This document shows, piece after piece, positions 12,051-24,654 of a DNA stretch of 64,000 bases. Made by a program: the position numbers and the translations under genes. Where the stretch lies: NCBI GenBank assembly GCA_016617855.1, contig JAECUM010009467.1:28672-92671 (forward strand), written 5' to 3'. Under the pieces are notes generated by a model. That model did no database searches. It was not told the origin of the DNA and saw only the letters and a list, made by a program, of their open reading frames with translations. Numbering within the stretch: the first letter of the stretch is position 1; the number at the start of each line of letters is the position of its first letter. Source of the stretch: Megalonaias nervosa (lineage: Eukaryota; Mollusca; Bivalvia; Unionida; Unionidae).

Positions 12051-12860
12051 AACCCAAGTTATTGTGCAGAAATATTTTTTTCTTCTCTCAGAGTGAGAAT
12101 GACAATTGACCTTTTGAGCCCCAAATCAATTTTTTTTTCTTCAGTTACTGACATTGATTTTGTACTTTTTAACCCTAAATTGATAGGTTTCTTTCAAAGT
12201 TTATTACTCTAAACGGTTGGGAACTCAAATTTATTTTGCTGACACCCTATTTCTTCTTTCAGTTATTGTTACATTGACCTTTGAGCTTTTGAGTCTGCAA
12301 CTGATAAGGATCTTCCTTACCCAAAGTGCAACCAATCCAACTGTGGATTGCAGACAATTCCAGTTATTGTATGGAAAATGTATTGTTCACAGTCAGATAG
12401 GCTGACTGAAAGAGATTATTTATCAATGAATCTCAATGACCTTTGGTCAAGGTATAATGTAGTCTGTAACTATGTTTACTGTGCAGGAATTATGTTTTTA
12501 TTAGACAAACAATAGCCATGACCCTTGACCTCTAGACCACTGAATCCATCAGTTGCTTTAACTCTAAATGTAAACTATCTGCAAAATCTGGTCAAGGCTC
12601 TCACTTTGAATAAAAGTTAATCCGTAAAACCATCTTCCTGAGCCACAATGACCTTGACCATTAGCTTTTGTCCCCAAGACCTTTCCCATAACTTAAGTGC
12701 ATGCCCTCCCCAAAATCAAGACCTTTCCCATAACTTAAGTGCATGCCCTCCCCAAAATCAAGACCTTTCCCATAACTTAAATGCAAGCCCTCCACAAACT
12801 TTGGCCAAGGTGAATGCTCTAGAAGTTAAAGTATTATAATTCCACACAAATTATCTATTT
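12050..12860. repeat. degenerate dispersed tandem repeat of the TGACCTTTGAGC type, with a 42-bp triplicate
   Basis: Recurring phrases (ATTGACCTTTTGAGCC, CAACTGATAAGGATCTTCCT, AAGTGCAACCAATCCAACTG) show a strongly diverged tandem repeat of over 100 bp per unit. A related stretch lies at about 33660-34010. Within it, at 12660-12795, a 42-bp unit (CAAGACCTTTCCCATAACTT...) is repeated three times almost exactly. Confidence 0.6.
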
Positions 12861-13039
12861 TAGTCAGTGACATTGTCCTTTGAGCTTTTGATCAGAAAAG
12901 GTAAAATGGTTAAAATTTACATTGAACTTAACATATACCACACTGCTATAAATTTTACAGGCAGGCCTTTAGGTAACAGGTGCTCTAACAGGTGCACTAT
13001 GTGGCTAGGGCACATGTATACTGACAGCCAACACAGTGA

Positions 13040-13851
13040 AAGATGCCATGAAGTAATGGGATAAGACAAAGATGCCATGAAGTAATGGGATAAGACAAAG
13101 ATGCCATGAAGTAATGGGATAAGACAAAGATGCCATGAAGTAATGAGATAAGACAAAGATGCCATGAAGTAATGGGATAAGACAAAGATGCCATGAAGTA
13201 ATGGGATAAGACAAAGATGCCATGAAGTAATGGGATAAGACAAAGATGCCATGAAGTAATGGGATAAGACAAAGATGCCATGAAGTAATGGGATAAGACA
13301 AAGATGCCATGAAGTAATGGGATAAGACAAAGATGCCATGAAGTAATGGGATAAGACAAAGATGCCATGAAGTAATGAGATAAGACAAAGATGCCATGAA
13401 GTAATGGGATAAGACAAAGATGCCATGAAGTAATGGGATAAGACAAAGATGCCATGAAGTAATGGGATAAGACAAAGATGCCACGAAGTAATGGGATAAG
13501 ACAAAGATGCCACGAAGTAATGGGATAAGACAAAGATGCCACGAAGTAATGGGATAAGACAAAGATGCCATGAAGTAATGGGATAAGACAAAGATGCCAT
13601 GAAGTAATGGGATAAGACAAAGATGCCATGAAGTAATGGGATAAGACAAAGATGCCATGAAGTAATGGGATAAGACAAAGATGCCATGAAGTAATGGGAT
13701 AAGACAAAGATGCCATGAAGTAATGAGATAAGACAAAGATGCCATGAAGTAATGGGATAAGACAAAGATGCCATGAAGTAATGGGATAAGACAAAGATGC
13801 CATGAAGTAATGGGATAAGACAAAGATGCCATGAAGTAATGGGATAAGACA
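13040..13851. repeat. 29-bp minisatellite, about 28 near-identical copies
   Basis: The unit GATAAGACAAAGATGCCATG plus AAGTAATGG is 29 bp and is repeated about 28 times. There are only two substitution types: ATGAGAT in place of ATGGGAT in a few units, and CCACG in place of CCATG in three consecutive units. As 29 is not a multiple of three, and no frame of the minus strand has a stop, all three minus frames are open for 268-311 codons and spell the same 29-residue repeat. This is a repeat artefact, not a gene. Confidence 0.97.
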
Positions 13852-15439
13852 ACTATTCCTTAATATGACATTATTCTTGCTTCAACTTCTTTGTATTTTT
13901 CTCCCTGTTAGTATGAAATCTAGCTGAGCAGAATTTACTTATGATTGACCAGCCCCATCATATTTTGATATTTTATAAAGTATATATATAGAACTTGGAG
14001 CAATAATTATTAATTGAACAGAGTACCAGTCTTAAAATGGGGGAACATTGACTGTTGTACTTAATACTCTAGGATCGGGTCACTGTTTGTAAATATGAAA
14101 GCATGGAATTTTTTATTTTTAATTTTGCTAGACTTTCATCAGTGCTGTTAAGAGACACCATCTATACAAGTACATGCAGTGTTTTGGCCAGGTTTGACAA
14201 AATATAGCCAATTGGTGTTCTTCATTTGATAAAAGTGGGTCAATAGTGCAATAATAATGTGCCATCCACATAATAAAATTAAATATCTCTTATACAATAT
14301 TATACTTTAAATGTTATCTGCATGAAGACCCAGTAAACAACTGTCTTTATTATACGCTCATTTTTTCTCTGTTACCTTTACATTGTCAGAATCGTGCAAT
14401 ATTTTATGATATTGCACTCGTGTGTACAAAACGTGTGCCCAATAGTGTATTAGGCACTACTTTGTAAACAAATAATGTACACTCACGTAGTAGACACTTT
14501 ACATTTTGGTTGATTAAATCTGTTTCTGAATGAACTAAAGCAGATGTTTCGTGGACTGCCACATACCAGCTGCTTTGTCACATTCCACATTAACTTTTTT
14601 GATATAATGTTTCGGATTTAGGCTAGCGATAGACGCCAGACAGATCATAAAATTGCTGGGTCCGTACAAATATCATGCATGTGACAAGGCATAAACTGTC
14701 TTCTTTTGCTGGTAATAAGAATGGCAAAAAATATACTTACAGTTTTACATCCTGAATTTCCTCAAAATGTACTTTCTTAGCTCTGTAAATCCGAATTACA
14801 CAAGCCATGTCATGGGTTCTCAAGCTTGATTACACATTTCAAAATTGTACTGTAATTTTGACTATATTCCAAGTGCAATTACATCCTCCTTACTGCACTC
14901 AAAATGAAATAAACATTATATTCCATAGCGTCTTTTTGATAATTGCAACTGAATGACTTCATATTTTTCCCACATTATTTCAAATATTCAATGACAGAAC
15001 AAAAACACAATTGCAGATGACAACACACTGCTCCCTCACTGCTGAAAACAGATGTACTTCATGTAGAATTGACACAGATAAATCCAGTCATATCACGAAA
15101 TTTAGCAGAATCGACAAAAACACCAAAATCTATTCATTTCACACTAAATGGAAAAGTTGTTGCAATGCACATACATTCACAAATGAATCTAAATTTCAGT
15201 TTTAAGTAGACCAAAATGCCATTTTCTTTCAAAAGTGATGTTGAGCGCACGACTAAGTTCAAATTTATCTGGGTGGAGTTATGTGCGCATTAATAATATT
15301 GTTGTGTACTGATGAATCTGCGCTTGTGCATTTAGTTTAGAATATGGCATAAATTCAGTTACTTTGTTTCTTGTAGTGTATTTTTGTTTATATAATTAAG
15401 CTTTAGGTAGAATAAGAAAATGAGTAAATAATAAAAGGT
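13852..15439. other. unassigned intronic sequence
   Basis: AT-rich, with no reading frame that looks coding. A short palindrome (GTGCAATAT ... ATATTGCAC) occurs at about 14395-14417. Confidence 0.5.
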
Positions 15440-15558
15440 TACTGCATTTGTATGGGAAAATATGAACTGGTTTTGTTCGATGGATATACTGCACTCCCAA
15501 GATCTTGCAGTATATCCATCCAAAAAACTCGTTCATAATTTCCCATACAAATGCAGTA
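15440..15558. repeat. near-perfect foldback hairpin, about 54-bp arms
   Basis: The left arm at 15440-15493 (TACTGCATTTGTATGGGAAA ... GGATATACTGCA) is matched in reverse complement at 15506-15558 with a handful of mismatches. The loop is about 12 nt (CTCCCAAGATCT). It is a small foldback or MITE-like insertion and would form a strong stem-loop in RNA of either strand. It lies inside an intron of the PARP12-like gene. Confidence 0.85.
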
Positions 15559-15559
15559 G

Positions 15560-17550
15560 CCTATTATGACTGTATGATTCTCTTCTCTGATGCCACCAAC
15601 CATACTCTAACAACACGGGAGAAGTTTTGCATCAAGACGATAGCAAATCGGTGCTGATCTTATCCTTAACCTCTCAACCAAGAACTATTATGGGATATAC
15701 TAAGAATACAACTATCTTTGGACAATCCTGAACTTTGCAGTATATGGGATTAGGAGAATTGATGATAATAGATAGTCTGATCAAAGTCACCAGTGCATTC
15801 AATAAAGATAGCTACATGGATTTTATTCATTTAGCAGTTTGGACATATAGTGAATGGTTGGTGATTCACATGAAAAACAAAAATGCATCTTGTTCATTTC
15901 TTCTTGCCACTTTTGATGTATTCAATTTCCTTCTTGGTGGGACTTGGTATCTCTTTTTTGGGAATGCCACAAGTGTGTACCCTGGCTGAAGCACTATGCT
16001 ACATGATATCAGTTTTTTCTTACAAGCCGATATTACCTTGTACCAACCAATACCCTGCTTAAAGGGCATATATCTAAAACAAATGACATGAAGCACACCA
16101 TTCTGATTGTTCAGAAAGTCTCTGATAACATAAATCAAGAAAGAAGTACATGACTGTGTTGTATATTGTGTTATGTATATTTAATTTAATTGTTTGTCTG
16201 TTAGTTTTAAAATTTTTTTATTCCATTACATGTTATTGTAATGTAACATTGTTTGCTGGACTTGACCTTGTTAAAAATTGAGCTAAGTTCTGTTTGACCT
16301 GATTGACTTTTTAAAATAGATTTTTTATTTCATTTATGTAAACAACTAATAATAGCTTCATTATTCTCTATGGGTATGAGCTCATTGACAAAATTATTAT
16401 TCAAGTACACAAGAAGGCGTAACATGTTGATAAGGGTCAGGGTTTTGGAGATTCCCATGTGAATTTAATAGGTTATTGTGTTGTAAGTAAACAAGGCTCA
16501 TTAGATCATTCTAGAAAGTTATTTTCAATTAGGTAATGGTTGTTTTTAGAAAATGCTAATTTATGACCCGAGGTCAAACAGAGGACTATATTATCTTGTG
16601 AATGTCAGGATTTTACCAGTTGTGCTTTAACATCCAGCACTTTAAGTTGTATTATGTTGCGACCAGTTTGGGCTGAATTTTATTTTCTTCAAATTATTGA
16701 ATTCATTATTTTCTCTGGAAATACAAAAGTGCTCTGATAAAAAAATTCTTGGATAAAGACATTCATTGGAATTTATACTGAATTCAAACCTTGAATAATA
16801 TTTCTGTGATTTAACAAAAGACTGTTGACACATCAGTACTTCACGGACTATAACAGACACATCATCGCCTTCAATTTTGGATTTCTTGGAGACTTGAACT
16901 GAGTTTTATTCAGGACTTTTTATTACCAGGACTTGTGTCTTTAATTCTTGGATTATTTTTGGATTTAATTCGCAATACCGTAAGTTCTTTTTTCTCATTT
17001 TTCACTTTGTATTCTAGGGAAGTAAATTATTTGTTAAATTTTACAAAGCTTGTTGTCTTCACTCCTTTCTGTTACTTATTTTAAGAGCACAGACTCATAA
17101 CAACTGAACCATCTAGCACACAAAATAGTTTCATTTTCTAAAATCTTAACAATAACAGTGGTCTGATCCTATATACAGGATCTTACATGAAATGAAATTT
17201 ATGGAACGTGAGGAATAATCTCTTGCAAGCCCATGTCAGTAAAACATCAATATTTGTTTAATACTAAACCTAGATAATACAATATAATTCTCCTGGTCCC
17301 CTGGAGATCAAATTATCTAAGTGCAGGGAGTGGGGGTAGGTGATGAGGAGAAAGAGGGATCCAGAACTTTTATTTTTATGGGGAGTCAATTTTATGAGGA
17401 CTTATTTACTTCCTCTATTTGCAATAAACAATGAACCATTTAACCAGAAAAGAAGTCTTTAGTTGAAATGGATCAGCTTCTAAGGCTGACTGTATATTTG
17501 TATTCAAATTATACACTGACATCCTATTTTACACAGTACAGTGAGAACTT
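15560..17550. other. unassigned intronic sequence
   Basis: No coding frame or strong repeat was identified. Confidence 0.5.
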
Positions 17551-17552
17551 AC

Positions 17553-17789
17553 TGGTTCCAATAACCACCAATTCCCAAAATCATCGGCGTAGAACCATCT
17601 CCATTGTGTTTTGAAGCTATCCTCTGCAGAAGGCTTGTATCCCTTGGTATATGACACTGTGGACAATCGTCTTACACTGGTCCTAATGGTAAACTTAGTG
17701 CTCACACTGTCCAACACTAATTCCGCAGTCAAGGTGTCTGGCTTGTTAAATTCAAGGGTAGCAATGTAATTCCTGTCCCCATAAAAGAT
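17553..17789 (-). CDS. PARP12/ZC3HAV1-like gene, exon 4 (WWE domain 1 end, WWE domain 2 start)
   Basis: A 237-nt exon (79 codons, phase 0 at both ends) between an AATTTTCAG acceptor and a CCAGTAAGT-type donor. It encodes residues 970-1048. The first two thirds (IFYGDRNYIATLEF ... LRxx-type strands) complete the WWE fold begun in exon 3. The last part, QWRWFYADDFGNWWLLEP, is the tryptophan-rich start of a second WWE domain that is finished in exon 5. WWE domains in this family bind ADP-ribose or poly(ADP-ribose). The exon is separated from exon 3 by about 9.4 kb of intron containing tandem arrays and a hAT transposon. Confidence 0.85.
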
Positions 17790-18399
17790 CTGAAAATTAT
17801 TACAATAGTTTGTACATAACTGCAAAATTTGCACATGAATTGAGTGCCTTAGATTGGTTTAATATAATTTAAGTTTATTTAAAGCCTTACCTAAGGCAGG
17901 GGCAAGGATATGGTATATTCAATTGTCTTCAATTGTTTAAAAGTCAGAGTTACAATTTCCCTTCATATGGCCTTCACCCTGATGCAGGGATACAGTCATG
18001 TTATGTGACATGATATATAATAGGCTAGAGTTTCATTAAAGTATTTTCAGTAGTTCAAAACTTATACTACACATAAGGATACAAGTCAGAATATTTTTCC
18101 TTGATCTGACCTTCACCATCAGGCAGGTGGCATGACTAAAGTATGTGACACTGTTTAGTCATGATATACATTTGAGCAAATCTTCATACAAATCTGTTTC
18201 GTTTTTTAAATTTATTGGCCAAGCAAGTAAACGTTAATGTAATGACATGTGGATGCACAACACAATAGCATAAGAAACCCAACTTATCACTCGTGTATAG
18301 AATGCTCAGGATCAAATTTACCATCAAATACAGGGTTCCTACACTAAACTTGTTTTTCTTCCCATGATGTTGTCATGACCTCACTCTGACAATTTTGTA

Positions 18400-19720
18400 T
18401 TTTCCATGACCTGTATCTTTATTGTTTACAATAAATAGGCCAGAAATTTTTATCATGGAATAAATATGGTAATACACTGTTAGATAGGCAGAAAAAGGCC
18501 ACATGGTCATATCATGGAAGAAATATGGTAATACGCAAAAATATGCCCCATGGTCCTATCATGCTAGAAATATGGTAATACACTGTTAGATAGGCAGAGA
18601 AAGGCCCCATGGTCATATCATGGAAGAAATATGGTAATACATTGTTAGAAACGAAGAAAAAGACCCCATTGTCTTATCATGGAAGAAATATGGTAATACA
18701 CAAAAAAGGGCCCCATGGTCATATCATGGAAGAAATATGGTAATACACTTTTAGAGAGGGCAGAAAAATGCCCCACGGTTATATCATGGAAGAAATAAAG
18801 TGATACACAAAAAGGCCACATGGTCCTATCATGGTTGAAATATGGTAATACACAAAAAAAGGCCCCATCATCCTATCATAGTAGAAATATGGTAATACAG
18901 TTAGATAGGCAGAAAAAGGTCCCATGGTCATATCATGGAAAAAAGATGGTAATACACTGTTAGAAAGGGCAGAAAAAGGCCCCATGGTCATATCATGGAA
19001 GAAATATGGTAATACACTGCTAGAGAGGGCAGAAAAAGGCCCCATGGTCATATCATGGAAAAAATATTGTAATACTGTTAGAAATGCAGAAAAAGGCCCC
19101 ATGGTCTTATCATGGAAGAAATATGGAAATACACAAAAAAAGGCCCCATGGTCATAACATGTAAGATATAGGGTAATACACAAAAAGGCCCCATGGTCCT
19201 ATCATGGTTGAAATATGGTAATACACAAAAAAAGGGCCCCATCATCCTATCATAGTAGAAATATGGTAATACACTGTTAGAGAGGGCAGAAAAAGGCCCC
19301 GTGGTCTTATCATGGAAGAAATATGGTAATACACTGTTAGATAGGCAGAAAAAGGCCCCATGGTCATATCATGGAAGAAATATGGTAATACACTGTTTGA
19401 GAGGGAAGAAAAAGGCCCCATATTCATATCAAGGAAGAAATATGGTAATACACTGTTAGATAGGCAGAAAAAGGCCCCATGGTCGTATTATGGAAGAAAT
19501 ATGGTAATACACTGTTAGAGTGGGCAGAAAAAGGCCCTATGGTCATATCATGGAAGAAATATGGTAATACACTGTTAGATAGGCAGTAAAATTCCCCATG
19601 GTCTTATCATGGAAGAAATATGATAATACACTGTTAGATAGGCAGAAAGGTGCCTAATAGTCTCATCAAGGAAGATATATTTGCAATGCACCATTAGATA
19701 GGGAAGAAAATCAAGTGCTG
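18400..19720. repeat. 55-60-bp minisatellite in an intron
   Basis: Roughly two dozen copies of a unit built around ATCATGGAAGAAATATGGTA, ATACACTGTTAGATAGGCAG and AAAAAGGCCCCATGGTC. A shorter variant lacks the CTGTTAGATAGG part (ATACACAAAAAAGGCCCC). The units are moderately diverged and the array decays at both ends. Minus-strand frames across it (FFHDMTMGPFSA repeats) are artefacts. Confidence 0.93.
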
Positions 19721-19949
19721 TTTCTGATCTGGTGCATTATGCCCTGACAGATCATAATCTAAGCAGTTCTCAGCTGGGTGTATGCCATACGTGTACACAA
19801 GTAAATTAAATTATTTCTAGTGTTGGGAATCTGTTGAAATTTAAAAGTTAATGACTGCTTGATCATAATCAAACAACCATCAAGTTTAATCAGTTGGAAA
19901 TGTCTTTCTTATTTTATTGTTTTTATGGACAATGTTGCATAATGGATAA

Positions 19950-20450
19950 CGGTCATGTCTGCTTGTATAGCAGAAAGTTGAACAGTTTACTGGCAGTCTC
20001 TTGTAATCTGCCATGCTGTCACTAGGTTTGTGCTAAACAGCAGAAACCTACCGAATATATTTTTTTTCAGAAAGTTCAACAGTTTACCAGCACATGTTGC
20101 CATGTTGTTGACAATAGGTTTGTGCTAAACAACATAAGGCTATATTTTTATCTCAGTCTACCAGCACATGTTGCCATGTTGTAAACACCAGGGTTGTGTT
20201 AAAATAAGGCTATATTTTTTATTGCAGTGTGACCAACACATGTTGCCATGTTATTGTCTTAAAGGTTATGCTAAACAACCACAAGGATATGTTTTTATCT
20301 CACTTTACCAGCACATGTTGCCATGTTGTTGACACCAGGGTTGTATTAAACAACATAAGGCTATATTTTTATCTCAGTACGACCAGCATGTTGCCATGTT
20401 GTTGTCAACAACATGGCAACATGAACTGGTAAACTGAGATAAAAACTAGG
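19950..20450. repeat. approximately 75-bp tandem array ending in a head-to-head palindrome
   Basis: The unit contains ACCAGCACATGTTGCCATGT, TGTTGACACCAGGG and AACATAAGGCTATATTTTTA. Five to six diverged copies run to about 20400. The last unit is followed by an inverted one: 20387-20423 is a perfect palindrome with 18-bp arms (CATGTTGCCATGTTGTTG) around one base, with an imperfect extension on each side. More copies lie at 24655-24870. Confidence 0.88.
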
Positions 20451-20604
20451 ACTAGAGCACACCACAACAAGAAATACCAAGTCATATTTACCTCTACAAA
20501 TAGTTATAAGTTCAGTTTCTTCCCCCCCCACTCACACCATTGGCACTTGGAATTCCTTACCATACACCATTGTAGAAGCTCCTAGCTTGGTAACCTTCAA
20601 GCTG

Positions 20605-21831
20605 GGGCTATCAAAACTAACCTTCTAGGCTGTAAGCCAGCTACAAGTAAGATCTAATGACTCCTACTGCTATCAAAACTAACCTTCTAGGCTGTAAGCC
20701 AGCTACAAGTAAGACCTAATGACTCCCAATGCTATCAAAACTAACCTTCTAGGCTGTAAGCCAGCTACAAGTAAGACCTAATGACTCCCAATGCTATCAA
20801 AACTAACCTTCTAGGCTGTAAGCCAGCTACAAGTAAGATCTAATGACTCCCAATGCTATCAAAACTAACCTTAAAAGCTGTAAGTCAGCTACAAGTAAGA
20901 CCTAATGACTCCCAATGCTATCAAAACTAACCTTCTAGGCTGTAAGCCAGCTACAACGAAGACCTAATGACTCCTACTGCTATCAAAACTAACCTTCTAA
21001 GCTGTAAGTCAGCTACAAATAAGACCTAATGACTCCCAATGCTATCAAAACTAACCTTCGAGGCTGTAAGCCAACTACAAGTAAGACCTAATGACTCCCA
21101 ATGCTATCAAAACTAACCTTCTAGGCTGTAAGCCAGCTACAAGTAAAACCTAATGACTCCCAATGCTATCAAAACTAACCTTCGAGGCTGTAAGCCAGCT
21201 ACAAATAAGACCTAATGACTCCCAATGCTATCAAAACTAACCTTCTAGGCTGTAAGCCAGCTACAAGTAAAACCTAATGACTCCCAATGCTATCAAAACT
21301 AACCTTCAAGGCTGTAAGCCAACTACAACGAAGACCTAATGACTCCCAATGCTATCAAAACTACCTTCTAGGCTGTAAGCCAGCTACAAGTAAGACCTAA
21401 TGACTCCCAATGCTATCAAAACTAACCTTCGAGGCTGTAAGCCAACTACAAGTAAGACCTAATGACTCCTATTGCTATCAAAACTAACCTTCTAGGCTGT
21501 AAGCCAGCTACAAGTAAGACCTAATGACTCCTACTGCTATCAAAACTAACCTTCGAGGCTGTAAGCCAGCTACAAGTAAGATCTAATGACTCCCAATGCT
21601 ATCAAAACTAACCTTCTAGGCTGTAAGCCAGCTACAAATAAGACCTAATGACTCCCAATGTTATCAAAACTAACCTTCTAGGCTGTAAGCCAGCTACAAG
21701 TAAGATCTAATGACTCCCAATGCTATCAAAACTAACCTTCTAGGCTGTAAGCCAGCTACAAGTAAGATCTAATGACTCCCAATGCTATCAAAACTAACCT
21801 TCTAGGCTGTAAGCCAGCTACAAGTAAGACC
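20605..21831. repeat. 62-bp minisatellite, about 20 copies
   Basis: The unit is CTATCAAAACTAACCTTCTA, GGCTGTAAGCCAGCTACAAG, TAAGACCTAATGACTCCCAA, TG. About 20 copies are 90% or more alike by eye. The array is cut at 21831 by the hAT element; the interrupted unit resumes at 24413 (GTAAGAACTAATGACTCCTA). Confidence 0.95.
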
Positions 21832-24412
21832 AGACATGCCTACCCCAGAAAATGTTTTTGAGGGACGCCACCACCATAAATGAGGGACAGAGCATGAAAA
21901 TGAGGAACATAAGTATGTTAGTGAGAATAAACATAATAAATTCTCTCAAAACATCTTTATATACCAGTAAGCATATTTATAATAAATATTTATGTATAAT
22001 ACCCAGTACCCACCTATTTACATATATACAAATATAAAAAATTCAAGTCAAGGTCTACTCATTTCATCCTAAGGGACCTGTAGTAAGCACTTTTCAGGTC
22101 CTGCAGCTCATTTTCAGTGTAGATCCTGTATGTAGCTGATCCTGGTCAACATTTTGAAATTAAAAGTGCCTCTACAGTCTCAGCATTCAATTTACTCCTA
22201 AACTCTGTTTGATTTTTTCTCACTAGGGAGAAAACTCGCTCACAGTGTGCAGATGAATTAGGTATGGTCATTAATGAAAGCATTATTTTTGGCAATATTT
22301 TGAAGACCACTGTTCCATCTTCCTTCAACTGGCTGATAGCAACCAGGTTTCATAGATTCTATTTCTCAGACATGACTGAATATCTGTGGACTGACATTGT
22401 GCCATTTTCCAATTTCACATCTGCTGCGGTCACTTCCCCAGGCAATAATACTGGAAATCTTTCAAAGAAATAATCCAAAGATACCATTTTAGCTTCTAGT
22501 TGCTGTGCTGGATCCAAAATTTCAGCATGTTTTAATAAATCATCTTTAAGGGGCAACTTGTCTCTAATGTATTTTGCTGATGTTTCAAAAAACTTTCTTG
22601 CCCCATCATAAAAATCTTGCAGCCTCTGTTCTCTCAGGTGGACCTCATCTTTTCTAGCAATAAAGTCTGTTGCAGGCTGTCCAATCAAAATATCTTTATC
22701 CTCTTTCTGATGGTGCTTAACTTCAAACTGAACATCTGTTACAGACTGATAAAGCATAGCTGAAGGCTTCACAAACTTCAAAATAATGGTTTTAAGCAGC
22801 TTTTCAAGACATCTTTTTAGCACACGTATTAATGGTGCATCGCACTGTAGCTCTGTATTCACATCATTGAATGGTTTTAGAGCATCTACCAAGAAAAGAC
22901 ATGCAAGGCGATTTGTTGGAGAAGAGAAGGTGTGTCTCAGCTTACTTATTCTTTCCTTTAAAGATTTGAATGATGCAGACTTCTCTTGCTCTTTGAAAAA
23001 TTCATGAAGAGGGTCCCAGTTGTCCAGAAGTCTTTGTAAGCACCTGCTGACGCTTAGTCATCTAGTTGAAACATGTTTTAGAATTTTATTTGCTTCTGTA
23101 TCATGTAGAATCTGCTTATCTTTGAACACTGCTTGCCGTTTACTGCTTTTTGTCCAAATAATAAAAAAATATACATCAATCAAAAGCTGGTCAACATTAA
23201 GTGGCAGACAAGCACCACCCTTTTCTGCTGCCATATGTATCAGGTGACACACACACAGCCTGAAAGATATAAATTGGATTGCTCTGTAATCATAAACCCA
23301 TAGACTCCTCTTTCCTTCCCAACCATCACAGAGGCATTATCAGACCCAAGAGCCAAGCAATTCCCAAGGAATGTCATGAACTTGTAATTCATTCTGTATC
23401 ATATTGAATATTTCTTCACCTGTTGCAGAGGCTTCACAAACAGGGACTGAGAGAACGTCTGATGTTACTGATGATGATACTGAATCAACAGTTCTGATAA
23501 CAAAAGGAAAGATCGTGAAGTTTCCTTGATCACTACTTCCATCTGTAGAAACAGTGAATGGGCAATTCCACATTCTTTCAGCTAATTTTAATGTAGTATT
23601 GGCCGTTATTTCTTTAACAATAGCAGTTCCTTTTGATCTACCACAATGAAATTGTTTAACAATGTCAGAGTCACTAAACATAATTTAAAAAGTCTTTGAA
23701 AATGTATCCAGTGCGCTCATAGGCAGATTGAGTTCAGTAATAATATCTACTAACATAACTTCAGCTCTAATTACATCAGACTTGGGCACAGAAGATGAAG
23801 TCACACTAGATCCAGCCAATAATGAAAAAAATCCAACAATTTTCTTTGAACATTTAACTTCTATTTCAAGGTCGAAATGCCTTTTTTTCCTGAAACGTGT
23901 TGGCGTATATTGAACATTCCTCCAGACTTTATTGAAAATTCACAATTACAGATGTTGCAGAAAGCATTTGTGTCTGCATTTTTTCCTGGCTTTATGAATT
24001 CATACTCCTCAGTGTATTCTTTACGAAAACATTGTGAGCGTTTTTTTGATGTAAGTTTTGAATCACTTTTTTTTTCATTGATATCCAATTGCTTTTTAGA
24101 AGCCATGAATTTTTTTGTCCAGAACCAAACACAACTCTTTGTAAACAGAATGTAAAAGAATTTGTGAATGTAGATTTTTGTATTAGAACCACCTCAGAAC
24201 ACACGTGTTTGCAATGGCTATTTTAAACCATCATGCATGCGCAAATTTGATAATTTCCTGTTCTGGTCGGTGATAGCATATTTTATGACATGCAGATTTT
24301 TTTATCCCAACTTTTGTGAATTTTCAACACTAAATGCGTATTTGCGGGACGCAAAGGCAAATTTGGGCATTTTGCGGGACTAATACGCAAATGCGGGATG
24401 GTAGGCATGTCT
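21832..24412 (-). mobile_element. near full-length hAT transposon with 13-bp TIRs and 8-bp TSD
   Basis: Perfect 13-bp terminal inverted repeats AGACATGCCTACC (21832-21844) and GGTAGGCATGTCT (24400-24412) are flanked by GTAAGACC (21824-21831) and GTAAGAAC (24413-24420). That is an 8-bp target duplication with one difference, diagnostic of hAT insertion. The target is the 62-bp minisatellite unit, which continues after the right copy. The minus strand carries a transposase broken into five frames: BED finger (24106-23861), two mid-protein pieces (23681-23340, 23252-23058), a 177-codon piece (22892-22359) and the dimerisation domain (22328-22146). Confidence 0.93.
22146..24106 (-). pseudogene. 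hAT transposase pseudogene (BED finger to dimerisation domain)
   Basis: The start is the methionine of MASKKQLDINEKK. The N-terminus has a Lys-rich stretch and a BED-type finger (NAFCNICNCEF ... NIRQHVS). A middle piece has VSTDGSSDQGNFTIFPF, where the Asp sits in the position of the first catalytic Asp of the RNase H-like fold. The last piece has NSSAHCERVFSLVRKNQTEF, the hAT dimerisation motif. At least four frame breaks separate the parts, so no functional transposase is made. The order and approximate spacing are those of a complete enzyme, unlike the deleted copy at 6472-8163. Confidence 0.85.
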
Positions 24413-24654
24413 GTAAGAACTAATGACTCCTATTACTATACCGCTTGAGGTACACTTGCTTCTCCACTACCACGGTAGCTGGACAGGTCTGGGATGAAAG
24501 GATAAAAATGTAACCTGGCAAAACTTTCCTGACTTCTTCCATTACTAATTACTATTTCTACCTATCCTATCACTCAGTTCATTCTTCTTTGTCCTGTGCA
24601 CCACCATCGTGTAACAGTCAAGGGTGATGTGCAACGACATAACATATAGATAGA

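Noticed and set aside
13040..13851. CRISPR array (29-bp direct repeats)
   Set aside because: Repeats are contiguous with no spacers, and the sequence is eukaryotic; it is a minisatellite.
12917..13852. Three overlapping minus-strand frames of 268-311 codons as a repetitive membrane protein gene
   Set aside because: They are the same 29-bp minisatellite read in three phases. There is no unique coding sequence apart from short flanks.
16150..17105. Solo LTR beginning TGTGTTG and ending ATAACA
   Set aside because: No matching target duplication, no primer-binding site or polypurine tract, and the ends are weak.
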